DNA from: Climacium dendroides
Taxonomy: Eukaryota; Streptophyta; Bryopsida; Hypnales; Climaciaceae
Direction of reading: 5' to 3'
Assembly (NCBI GenBank): GCA_950106755.1
Contig: OX467083.1
Span: 1,525,501-1,589,500, forward strand
Length of the DNA: 64,000 bases
Position 1 is the first letter of the stretch. Every line of letters starts with the position of its first letter. This document shows, piece after piece, positions 46,663 to 56,701 of the stretch. Under the pieces are notes generated by a model. It worked only from the letters and a program-made list of their open reading frames with translations. It ran no database searches and was not told the origin of the DNA. Both the position numbers and the translations under genes were made by a program.

Positions 46663-47227
46663 TTAATCCTTTAAAGATGAGATCCATTACCCTCTAGTCA
46701 AATGTCATGTTTGAGAAGAATGTAACCTATTAGATTGTGTTCAAATATCAATCCTATATTTTTATTACTTGAAACTATGAAATGTATATTATTGGGAGAA
46801 ATTTCAATTTGTTTTGTGAAAAAGTGCAATTGTTATCATTTTTGTGGAAAAAATCTAAAACAAATAAATAAAAATATAAAAAATCCAAATTATATTAAAT
46901 TTTTTCAAGAGGTACAGTTAACAATAGAAATTAGTGTGAAAATTTCTCAATTGGTTATTTATTTTTTACACCCAAAACAAGTACAACAAAGACCTTGAAG
47001 TCAAATTTGGCTATCAAAACAAATCTATCCTTTTATTTAATTATTGTATAAATTTTTAATTTTTTTCCAAGTGGAAAAATATATTTTCTATTCATTTTTG
47101 TTTTTTTCAAAAAAGTTTGATGGAAAAATCAAATCATTGTGATTTTTTTGAAGTTAAAGGTGAAAAAAAACTATATCAATTATACCTTAAGTTAGGTTAT
47201 TTGTTTTGTTTGTTTGATAAGTTGAGA

Positions 47228-47861
47228 TCTAAAAAACCATTAGTCCCCATGCATTCTAAAACATGAGTCTCCATACCGTTGGAAAGTTGTATAAAAGGAG
47301 GATGTATAGACTTTGTTTTGTAGCGTTTTGATCTAAGGTGTGAAAGTTATTGAATTTCAATCTTTTTTATGAGTTAGAAAATTGAATTGAATTATCTTTT
47401 ATTTAGAAAAAACCATGACTTTCACATCATATGTCCAAATGTCACAAAACAAAGTCCTTGCATTCTTTTGTGTATAATTTTTAAAAATTTGTATCAAAAA
47501 TACAACCTCTCATACTAAAACAAAGCCCTTACACTCCTTTGTGCACAAAAGATATTGAATTTCTAAATTTTTATAAAATTATTTTTACTTATATTTTTAT
47601 TTGATAGTGGCAATTGTACAAGACACACTATAATAGTATGAATGAAAAACACATGTGTGAGTTGGATTCTAAAATACGGAGATTTTAGTTGCTTTCAATT
47701 TTTGGATTTTTTTCAAAATTTCAAGATGAAGTAGAAAGAAATCTTGTCAAGCTTCATTTTCTTATTAGTTTAAATCAAAACCAAAAATGGTTATATTGAA
47801 ACTTACAACCAAGGTTGACCAAGGTGCATCCACTTTTTGAATGCAAGGAACTTTAGGGGTT
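47228..47861. repeat. Repeat related to the TTAA-type family
   Basis: It ends with GCAAGGAACTTTAGGGGTTAA (47842-47862). Reversed, this end (CCCCTAAAGTTCCTTGCATT) resembles the left boundary region (CATTAGTCCCCATGCATTCT at about 47239). The interior has paired motifs about mouse-length AT tracts, with CAAAACAAAGTCC and ACAAAGCCCTTAC repeated. Boundaries are approximate. Confidence 0.45.
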
Positions 47862-48358
47862 AATACTTAAATGTTATGTTATGCCCATGCCTTGAGGTGC
47901 CTAGGAGAAAATGTGCATGAAAACCAGATCTTTGGTACTCCATTGAAAGTCCGTGACTTGTGCAGGGCCACTAAGATAGTCTACTCTTAAAGCAACCATT
48001 TAGGTCTATTTAATTCATCATTGACAGATATAGATATTTTAAGTAGCATGTCATCCATTCCTAGATAGGGACACATTTAGAACATGGCCGCTTTTAGAGC
48101 AAACTACATTACATCCTTCATTGACAATGTCAATATGTACTACAAATAACTTACAAGCCAAAATCCCTAAATCCTAGTTTCAGGATTGATGGCACTTTTG
48201 CTAATAACAACGAGACTCATAGATAAGTGGGTAATGTAGAATGAATATTGAACAACATTCAATCAACCTTTAAATGGTGAATTGGTGATCATGGAAGTCA
48301 TTCATTTTGATATTGTGAGAATCATTGGTCTCAAAAAAATCCAAAAGTACTCATTGGA

Positions 48359-48508
48359 TACTACTAGAAAATTTAGTTTTTCTGTTGTTTTGGTCGCGTT
48401 GATCTGGTCAAAATCTGATATAAATGTTTTGATTTTAACAGATTTTTGTCAAATTTTGACCGGATCAATGCGACCAAAACAACAGAAAAATTAAATTTTC
48501 TAGTAGTG
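48359..48508. mobile_element. 150-bp near-perfect palindromic MITE
   Basis: The left arm begins TACTACTAGAAAATTTAGTT and continues CTGTTGTTTTGGTCGC. The right arm reads, reversed, CACTACTAGAAAATTTAATT and CTGTTGTTTTGGTCGC. The arms pair along nearly the full length and would form a long hairpin around ~48434. The terminal CACTACTAGAAAA resembles CACTA-superfamily ends. No target duplication is obvious. It lies in the intron between psi-exons 2 and 1 of the TFIIF beta pseudogene. Confidence 0.82.
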
Positions 48509-49215
48509 AGGAAGTTAAAGTATTGTAGAAGATCTTCCCTTTTCACACAAAATTTCAAAGATGAATAGTTGTACTTTTGTCTTACACTAAAAGATTCTCT
48601 ATCATCCATCCAACATCAAACATCTTCAATGTTAAAGGCTAAGTTAAATCCAAAATATTCCACAAATGTTGTAAAAAAACAAGAGAAATGTTGTTGTTAA
48701 GAAAACACCTCTCAAAATCATAAATTCCCAAATTTTTGGGTTGTATCTAAAAGATGGTTGGCTATGCATTAATGCATATCTTACTTTTGCTTGTGGGGGG
48801 GGGGATTCCAACAGATCCATCATTAGATGTATTTTGGGGGCACTGGAGGGCCATTTTAGGCCTGTTATCAATGCTATAAACCAACCATTGCTATCTTGAA
48901 TAAAGAATAATAAATAATTATTAAAAACTATTTTAAAATTTTAAAAATTTAGAATTATTATTATTTGATGTGGCAATTACTTTGCCATATCAGACTGTTG
49001 TTGTAGCTAAGATCTATAGTCTGGAAACTTTGAGGAACTTGTGACCTTGTTGAGTAGGTGAATCTCATCAAATAAAACATTGTAACCTCAATTAGCAAGG
49101 TGAAAGCCTCCATCTTGTTGTTTCCACCAAGAATTCTCAACAAGGGGCAACACTTGGAGCAACCACATACACATGTCTAAATTTGTTGTATCGAGCTATG
49201 CATCCCTTGTGAACT

Positions 49216-50270
49216 GAATTCCAAGTGGTAGATTTGAGATTGTCAACACTATCTTGACTAGTATATTTACCTTAAATGACTCCAATGTCTATATTCTAAG
49301 CAATGAATGGAGTCATGTAAAACAAAAGAATTATTAATAGAATGATATCATTGAAACACCAAGCTCTAATATTGTAGTTTGGTGCTTTAGAGACACCATT
49401 CTATAAGTAAATATTTTATCCTCAAAATTTCTAATTCATCAAAGGTATTATACTTGAATCTTTAATCATAAATTGAGTTAAATAATATGCAAATATAACA
49501 ATGAGTTAAACAATGTGCACAAATTCTAACATTCAATAAAATGGAGTTTCTTCAAGAGCTATTAAAAATTTGAAGAAAAAAGAAGAAATAAAATATTAGG
49601 TTGGTCTATATTGATCACCAATGTAGAAATAGTGGATTAATTAAGGATTAAGTGAAAGTTTTTATATTATTCCATCTTATCCAATTTTATTTTATTTTGA
49701 CACAAAAAAGGGCATATACTTAACCTTGAAATGGTGCAAAGGCAAAAAAAGCTAGTGATGGATGACTTTCAAGATTATTATAGGAATGAAGATTACACCT
49801 ATTGGCGAGCCTATTGGCTCAAAAATTGGATCATTTTTGGCAAAGTACCTCACTGATAGGTCTCATCCTACCATGATTAATCCCATAAAGACATTGCAAA
49901 CCGTGATGGATGACTTTACTTTTGATTATAGAAAAAGTGAATGTACCTATTGGTTCAATAATAAGAGACTTTTGGAAACTATTTTGGTCATGGGAGCTAC
50001 GTCCTTACAAGGTTAACCCATAAACGACGCTACGGCCATTTTTTGGTCAATAATTAATTTTCTTGTTTAGAAAATCTTTGTGTGTAGGATAGAAGTGCAA
50101 CTATTCATCCTCAAAATTTTGCATCAAAAGGGGAAGTCTTATATAGTAGTTTGTTGACTTCTAATGAGTGCTTGAGGATTTTTATGATCCAAATATTCAC
50201 ACAATGCCAAAAGGGATGATTTCCATGGTCATAGGCCCGTTCGTTAAGGGTTAATCACTGCAAAAAAAGG
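49216..50270. other. Intergenic AT-rich DNA
   Basis: It contains an 84-codon frame at 49762-50016 in which GATGGATGACTTT occurs twice (near 49757 and 49907). I recognise no protein family and treat it as non-coding or a repeat remnant. Confidence 0.4.
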
Positions 50271-50495
50271 GGCCAGGGAGAATTGACCCCCTCATTGCCC
50301 CAACCAAGGGAGAATCTGAAAATTTGCCCCCTATTTTGAGCCACGTATTTTTATATTTCTTCACCTCTACAATCTAATTTGGGGCCTCTGATTGCAAATA
50401 TGAATTCACAACTTCCAAATTTTTTCATGTGTTGCAAATATAAAAATTCCAGTGTTCTCCCAATGGGGCAATGAGGGGGTCAATTCACCCTGGCC
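50271..50495. mobile_element. 225-bp element with ~37-bp inverted ends
   Basis: Left end GGCCAGGGAGAATTGACCCC then CCTCATTGCCCC; right end reversed, GGCCAGGGTGAATTGACCCC then CCTCATTGCCCC. Both ends abut A/T homopolymer runs. The interior is AT-rich. A clear target duplication is masked by the A runs. Confidence 0.78.
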
Positions 50496-51033
50496 AAAAA
50501 AAAAAAAGTATGTCTTCCCAGTTTTTGGAAATGTAAGTATGCCGACTTTTCTTTTTCTTTTTCTGAGGAGCAGAACCTTCGGTAAAAGCAAGAGGGAGAT
50601 TAGTTATCGACTGACGACTGGCGATGGCTAGCCCGGCGGGAGTGTGGCTGCTCCGTGGCCAGGAGTCATCGTGTGGGGACCCTTCAACTGGATTGCCTGC
50701 CCTCGCAGCTCGACAGGGGCATGACACACAAATTCCATAGAGAACATGAGGTCCAATTTCATCAGAAACGCACGCACTCAAAGGTTGTGGTGGATGTATG
50801 GTGGCCGACTCCATCTCCATTCCTGCACTTTGCTCCCTTTGTAACATTGTCAGAGTTTCAAAGGAGCCAACATTTTTGCAATTCATGGATTGAGCAGCTC
50901 CTGAGAATCCATTTTGAGGAATTGCTCAATTTGCATTTGGTATTGGAATCGGAGCGGAGCTTGGCGCTTTGTGTAGCTGAAGTCGGTTTTTCTTGTTTCT
51001 ATTGCGGGCGCTGAAGTTGGATCAGCGGAAGGG

Positions 51034-51082
51034 TTTGTGTGTGTGTATGTGTGTGTATGTGTGTGTGTGTGGTGGTGGTGGG
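51034..51082. repeat. TG/GGT microsatellite
   Basis: A run of TG dinucleotides with two TATG interruptions, passing into GGTGGTGGTGGG. It lies about 300 bp upstream of the start codon of the plastid-type gene. Confidence 0.85.
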
Positions 51083-51120
51083 ATGGTGTATCAAGTTTAG
51101 AGCGTGATTTTAGGGTTTTT

Positions 51121-51350
51121 CTTCCAGGGGAGTGGTTTTCTTGTCTTCCGGGGTTTGAATCTTGTAAGCAGCTCCTAATATTTATAGCTGGAACACAATT
51201 CATGTATTGAGGGATTTCTACTCATTCTCGGAAAGAATTGCGAGCGATTAGAGGGTTTTTCTTGACTTCCGGGGTATTAGGAGCTCCTAATTTTGTATAG
51301 CTGGACCAAGAGATTCGTGTATTGAGAGATATCTACTGATTCTGGGAAAG
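51121..51350. repeat. 121-bp imperfect tandem duplication in the upstream region of the plastid-type gene
   Basis: CTTCCGGGGT occurs at 51145 and 51266. Each copy is followed by GCTCCTAATWTTK, TATAGCTGGAMCA, GTGTATTGAG/ATGTATTGAG and a TTCTCGG/TTCTGGG-AAAG block. The second copy ends just before the start codon. It is probably in promoter or 5' leader DNA. A third, inverted copy of part of it is at 33150-33262. Confidence 0.75.
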
Positions 51351-51373
51351 CACAGGGAGCGGTTTGAGGTGTC

Positions 51374-53414
51374 ATGGCGACTGGGGCATTACTGCTGAAG
51401 CTTCCCCCAACAGCAGTCGTATCCCGGGAGTCTGAGACCTCAAAACTCGCTTCATTCGCACGGGAGCAGGGTTCAAGTTTCAATTGTCGACGAGGAGAGG
51501 GCGCAGGGTTTGTGAAAAGGAATGCGAAATGGGCAGCATCGGTGTTACCGCGAGAGTCTCCCTTGACAACCGTTTCACCGCCACCCGCCATTAGAGAGGG
51601 CATGTAAGCTTATTACTGGTCCCGTTTCTCTACCTCTTCTTGGAAACTTGCAAAGGTAGTAATGTAAGCTTATTACTGGTCCCGTCACTTGAAGCAATTT
51701 GACATATGTGGGAGACAGTGTGAGTTTCTGGAAGATGTGGAGAGCTGTGGAGGAGTCTATTGCTGCAATAGCCAATTTTGCTGAGATGAATTTTATTTCA
51801 TTGTGTATGATTTTCATATACAATTTCACAATGGGAGATCTTAAACCAGTGTATGCGACTGTGCGCAACCCATTCATAGACGTTTGGCCCAGCCATGCTT
51901 ACACCTCTTGCTAATTGAAAGCCAACCAAGTGTGTAGGTCCCTTACTGTTTGAGTATCGTCTACACACATAGAATTCTTCTGAACTCCTGGTGATGTAAT
52001 AATTATGTAGCTCATTCGCTTGCTGGTGTTGTGTAGTTTTATAAATTAGTCTGCACTTATATTGATCCCTCATCTTTAAATTTACTTCATGGATTTTATT
52101 ATTTTGATCTCTCCTCTGCTTCATTAACCAGAATTTCTCGACGTGAGGCTTCAATTCGCTCATGTTTACATACTAGTATCTGTGACTGATAGATTGTTAA
52201 TATGTGCAGGGAATCTATCGTGGTGTTGCGGACAACCAGAGGGTGTGGACTGGGTGTGTCCCGGTATCCGGATTTTGTATACAATGCAGAGGGAGGTGGC
52301 GGAAGTGGCAAGGCCGAGCAGATGGAAGATGGTTGTTGGCATGTGCAATTTGATGCGGCCGAGGTGAAGATTCCAGATGTTGGCTTCAACACCACCACAC
52401 TTTTGGGCATTCCACTTCCTCCACCCATTCGGATCCAAATCGTGCCAGAGTCCTTGGAAGGCATTGTAGATCGCAACACTGGCAAGGTGAGGGCCTCTTT
52501 GTCTGGCTACTACTGTTTGACTTCAGTAACAATGGTCTTCATCTTCCACAAAATATATAGTAGTTATTCTGTCCAGTGTTTAGTACTTGGCAATCAGAGC
52601 TGTTATTTTACGAGTTGCTTCTGATGTTTGGTTCAATGGTTTTTTGTTCATTTGGCAAGAACTAGATTCTTTTTTTGGGCTCAATGATCTGCTTTATTTT
52701 CATTTCACTTGAATCAGTGTTGTTTCCTGAATTCATTTGAAATCGACACGTAGTGTATGTGGGAGCTCGCATGCATCTTCAGTGGGCACCCGTGCTTGTT
52801 TGAACTCTTTTGGTGTCCCTCTCGTGTGGCTTTCATCGCCATGTGGCGCATCGCAATTGCGGAGGAGGGTCTCTAAGGGTATGTACACTCGAAACCGCCA
52901 CTTGAAATGAATGCTTTCGGTGCATTTCAGGTGGCGATTCTGGGTGCATATACCTTTGTCAAAACTTTTTGATATAACCCACACCTCCTGTGCACTCTCA
53001 CAGAGCCGTAGATCTCCACGATCTGATTGTCCTGATTTAGCGTGGAGGAGAGTTTAACAACCACCTGAGTCTCTCGTCTGGTCATCCAGTACTTAATTAA
53101 CTGAATTTGGGTTTGAAGCTGACATTCGTGATATGGCTGAACAGGTGGAGATGAACTTCAAGGCCAAGTTCTACTTCTCAACTGGGCCTTTGTATCGACC
53201 ACCGCCACTCATTGTAGACACGTTGTTGACGACAGAGAGCACACAAGGTGTTATCAGGGGAGGAACTGGAAGCCGGCTTGATGCCGATGGAAACTGTAAG
53301 CTGGTCGGAGTTGCCCGTCTTGCGCCCATCAACGACTGGTTCATGGACCATTTCCTGATGCTTCCTTCTGATTGCCTTGCCAATATGGCAGCCAACATCT
53401 CCTTCACCATGTAG
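51374..53414 (+). CDS. Probable plastid-targeted protein of unknown family
   Basis: Three exons: 51374-51603, 52210-52486 and 53145-53414 (TAG), coding for 258 residues with GT-AG introns in phase. Residues 1 to ~65 are Ser/Ala/Arg-rich with few acidic residues at the start (MATGALLLKLPPTAVVSR), typical of a chloroplast transit peptide. The mature part has MESIVVLRTTRGCGLGVSRY, DGCWHVQFDAAEVKIPD, LLGIPLPPPIRIQIVPESLE, then MNFKAKFYFSTGPLYRPPPL, VIRGGTGSRLDADGNCKLVG and FLMLPSDCLANMAANISF. The well-ordered alternation of hydrophobic and polar residues suggests a compact beta-rich fold. I do not recognise the family and give no function. The start ATG (GTGTCATGGCG) has G at +4. Confidence 0.82.
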
Positions 53415-55843
53415 ATTAGGTACTTGAGCCTGAATTTTCTCCGACTTTCCCATAGGTTTAGTGTTATTCGCTTGCAAGGATTTTTTTTTACTTTTTCATG
53501 GCGATTGTCTAGCCAGCGAATGATTGCACTTGGAATAGTATGCAGGAATGTAGAATTATCATTCTGTCATCATTAAACACCGCATTTGCCGACGTGGTTC
53601 TCCTTTCAAGACTTGGAGGGCAATTTCACGAATACATGGAAATGTTACAACCTTCAAAGTTGGGAATATGCATTGGAGCTTCGATTGTTAGAACGGTTTT
53701 TGAGTCTCCTTTGTTGTTATGGATTTGTCAACTGAATCTCGACAGAATCTACTGTTTGTTCCTTGAATGTATGTGAGAGTTCATTGTATCGAGGGAAGGA
53801 AACTTGCTACAGACAAGGGACCGAGGCTCCATGATCTGAAAATGACCAAATCGATTAATCAGTTAGTGAAAATATAGAATCGTAGAAGCTGAGTAAAAAG
53901 AGTAAGGGAGTCTTCCGAGAGGTTTGGGGGAGATGTCGAAAGCTCGGCAGAAGAAGTGGCGAAGCCTTCAATGCTCCATCTTCCAATTTGTATTGTACAT
54001 ATCTTTTCCAAGGGAGTCAATTCACCAAGCCATTCTACTAGGCAACACCACCTACTTATGACCTAAATCTGAATTGACTCCTTCAATTCTTGCCTGAAAT
54101 GTGACTCTCTCACACATGTAAGACGTCCAAGGTATTTAGTAACAAAACAATTTTAATAAAGTAGTACCAATTTATTGGGGAGTTGAGCAACATGTATGTG
54201 ATGAGACTTTGAGAATCAATGCCTACTATACACATATTGAAAATAGTAAGAAAAATGCAATCTACATGGGGAGCTCAAATCACTTGCATCAGATCCTAGC
54301 TAGGACAAGTACTCAAATATGGTGCTCGTCCGTGCATGTATTGATTTTGTAGTTATGTTCAATAACACAAAGATCCTTTGGATATATGATTTGTCTATTG
54401 GATAAGAAGTCCATGTTCTTGGATTAGCATGTGTCTATACAAATTGCCTTAGTTTAATTATTAAATTCATCTCCTATCTTTCATCAAATTCATTAGTTTA
54501 ATACTACATTATACATTCTAATTCAAACATATGAAACAATAATGTACTAAAATTTTATGTGAGACAATGATGGGATGTTGTAAACAAGCTCTTGTTGCCA
54601 AGTATTTTATTATTTCACCTCATGTTCTCTTGTCACCTACAACACCAAAAGCAAGGCATACAGATAACTACGTGCCTCTCTTAAAACCATTTCCTTTGTA
54701 CCCCAACCTCTGATTTGCTGAGGTTACCCATTTAAGGTAGCCAATCAGACTTACAATCTACATGGGATTGATGTTAGCATACCAGGCGGACTAGCGGAGA
54801 TAGGGGATTAATGCCAGCATAAAAATTAATCGTGAAGGACAAATTAAATCAAACACACGCTTACTTCATGAAAAGGTGAGAACTAATGTCCAGGTCAGTA
54901 CTTCTATCATCCAAAATCACGGCATTGCTAAGAATCCTCACAGATCAGGGTGCCGAAACTTGGTACAAGGTCTTTCAAAGTAAGTTTGTTGCATCCAAAA
55001 TTGAGACAGACGTCAACCACACACTTGTGTGATTTATTCTAGTCTAAATATAAGTTGTATGCCTGGATCGGGGTGAGTTTGAGCTACTTCAAGTTGAGCC
55101 TCGTAACTATCTTCTTCATTTTCATTCTAACGTTGCGTGCTTAGCACAATCGAGCTATTGAGCACTTTCAGGTTATATAACCTCAATAAGAAACCAAGTA
55201 AACCTGCAGTAGCTTGTCTACAGAAAATGTCAGCCGTGGACGTGCTCATAAGGTTCGCTTCATTCAAATTCAACGTAAGATACCAATATTCAAGCCATGG
55301 CAAATGATCTCACAACATGAATTGCTTTACCGTGAGCTCACGGCGTGGCGTCCCTTTCAATGCAAGCTTAGCTACTCCTCCAGTATTGATGAGGTCAATC
55401 TTATGATGTGGCCAGCGCGCGGGCCTCCCAATGCTACATCGATGTGATTTTAATACGGGCTTAATGCGAACACATTACACTCCACAAAATTCTAAAATCA
55501 TTCAGTCCCGAACAACATTCATTAAATATTTTAAATGATTCCTCTGTTTCCAACAATTCCATTCTTCTTTCCTTTTCAGATGATTGTCGTCTACATGCAG
55601 ATCCATTCCATTTGCAAAACCCAATTCAATTTATCCATTTCTGAACGAGATGATATGAATTGCACCGGTGACTCATGGTCAGTGATCATCGAAGCTAGAT
55701 CGATCAAATATTGATGATCATTCTTTATTCCAAGCTGCTCAATGGCGCAAATGAATCTACATCTACAACAAATTGAAAAACTCTGGCATGCTCAAATCGA
55801 GCTCTATCTGCAGGCGATCGAATTGTGTACTCCCTACACACTG
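53415..55843. other. Intergenic region
   Basis: 3' flank of the plastid-type gene followed by AT-rich DNA. A 77-codon frame at 55214-55447 has no recognisable features. No repeats of note. Confidence 0.45.
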
Positions 55844-56701
55844 TCACCGGCGATGTCGCCCGACAGCGCTGAGGAAAAGGTTCCAGAGAGTATCTCCGTA
55901 CATTGCGAAGTACACGACGATATTCAAACAGACCGAGAGCACGAGAGGAAAGCGAAGAAAACGGTTGTCCACCATCCGTCTCACTCCACAAACATCCATT
56001 CGCTGAATGTGCCACCACAAGCGCAGAAATTGGTAATGCGGACTCCGCAGCAGCGCTTCCATTTCCTCCATAAACTTGTCATGAGAAATGAGTCCATGAT
56101 GTTGAGCGTGCACGAGCGCGGCGTAACAGCGGTAATCATCGCTTCCCATGACGATCCTCGCACCCCATTCTTCGAACCAGTCGAGCACGAGAACGAGATT
56201 CCATTCCGGGTTGAGGCGTGGAGCCAAAGCCCTGACGGGATCTCGCCCTGCCTTACGGTATTGTCGACTTCGTATTCGGCTCAATTCACGCTGCGAGGCC
56301 AGCATGCGTTCCTGTTCCACATTCCAGAGTGGATCCCTGATCTGTGCGGAGTAAAGGAATAAATTTAACAAGAAATAGAGGGCGATAGGGTAGAGATACA
56401 AAGGGTTGTCCTGCAGCATCTGCTCCTCGCCATTGATCACACGATCGAAAACGTCCCAGTAGACTCCCAGGTGGCCGTAATTCGAGTTCTGCTGTAGTAG
56501 TGCTACCATTCGAATCCGAAATTCCCCATAGGTTATGCTTTGAACCTCGAAATTATACACGAGCTCGTCGTACTCCTCGAAATGCACAGGTCGCATAGTG
56601 AACCCCGCCACGAGTCTCAGGGACCAATGGAGGTAGAAAAAGAGATCCTCTTCCGTAACGGGGAAATCCAGAGTCCCGGCAGGAGGGTCTGTGTCCGCCA
56701 T
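55844..56701 (-). CDS. Tandem PAH-like repeat protein with two hydrophobic segments (left-arm copy)
   Basis: A single-exon frame of 285 residues. ATG at 56701 lies in a strong context (CCACCATGGCG); the frame continues upstream only through a TTG. Two homologous repeats, residues ~17-127 and ~166-274, are offset by about 147. Repeat 1 has FTMRPVHFEEYDELVYNF and GEFRIRMVALLQ; repeat 2 has GSDDYRCYAALVHAQ and DKFMEEMEALLR. Each ends in a hydrophobic stretch and LWN: NPLYLYPIALYFLLNLFLY...DPLWN and NRFLRFPLVLSVCLNIVVY...DTLWN. The spacing F41-x2-Y44-x2-L47-V48-x2-F51-x4-I56, then F61, R64-M65, L68-L69 and L78-x3-W82-x2-F85 follows the SIN3 paired amphipathic helix pattern. Whether the hydrophobic stretches cross a membrane is unknown. 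PAH similarity and any role in protein-protein contact are inferences. No other family is recognised. Confidence 0.78.
   Translation of the reverse strand: MADTDPPAGTLDFPVTEEDLFFYLHWSLRLVAGFTMRPVHFEEYDELVYNFEVQSITYGEFRIRMVALLQQNSNYGHLGVYWDVFDRVINGEEQMLQDNPLYLYPIALYFLLNLFLYSAQIRDPLWNVEQERMLASQRELSRIRSRQYRKAGRDPVRALAPRLNPEWNLVLVLDWFEEWGARIVMGSDDYRCYAALVHAQHHGLISHDKFMEEMEALLRSPHYQFLRLWWHIQRMDVCGVRRMVDNRFLRFPLVLSVCLNIVVYFAMYGDTLWNLFLSAVGRHRR

Larger units (their letters stand above)
46039..49215 (-). pseudogene. Intron-containing TFIIF beta pseudogene (exons 1-3 recognisable)
   Basis: Three blocks in the same order and orientation as the functional gene. Psi-exon 3 (about 46039-46185) shows TGTGTGGCACTAGTTTGACC and TGCTCCACTTTTATCTTCCA. 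Psi-exon 2 (about 47886-48147) has CCTTGAGGTGCCTAGGAGAA, ATGTGCATGAAAACCAG and GACTTGTGCAGGGCCACTA. Psi-exon 1 (about 49060-49215) has TTAGCAAGGTGAAAGCCTCC, CACCAAGAATTCTCAACAAG and TTGGAGCAACCACATACACA. Intron-side sequence after psi-exon 2 (AGCCAAAATCCCTAAATCCT, TAACAACGAGACTCATAGAT) also matches the functional intron, so it arose from a DNA duplication, not a retrocopy. Exon 2 has an insertion of about 140 bp, frames are shifted, and exons 4-6 are absent. MITEs lie in both remaining introns. Confidence 0.85.

Noticed and set aside
48359..48508. A clear 3-bp target duplication for the CACTA-like palindrome
   Set aside because: Flanks read GGA on the left and AGG on the right, so no convincing direct repeat.
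49762..50016. 84-codon frame with a repeated GATGGATGACTTT
   Set aside because: No family recognised, and the repeat suggests a remnant of repetitive DNA.
50485..51203. Frames of 106-133 codons upstream of the plastid-type gene
   Set aside because: They run through the TG microsatellite and the inverted-end element and contain poly-Lys or His-Thr runs that result from it.
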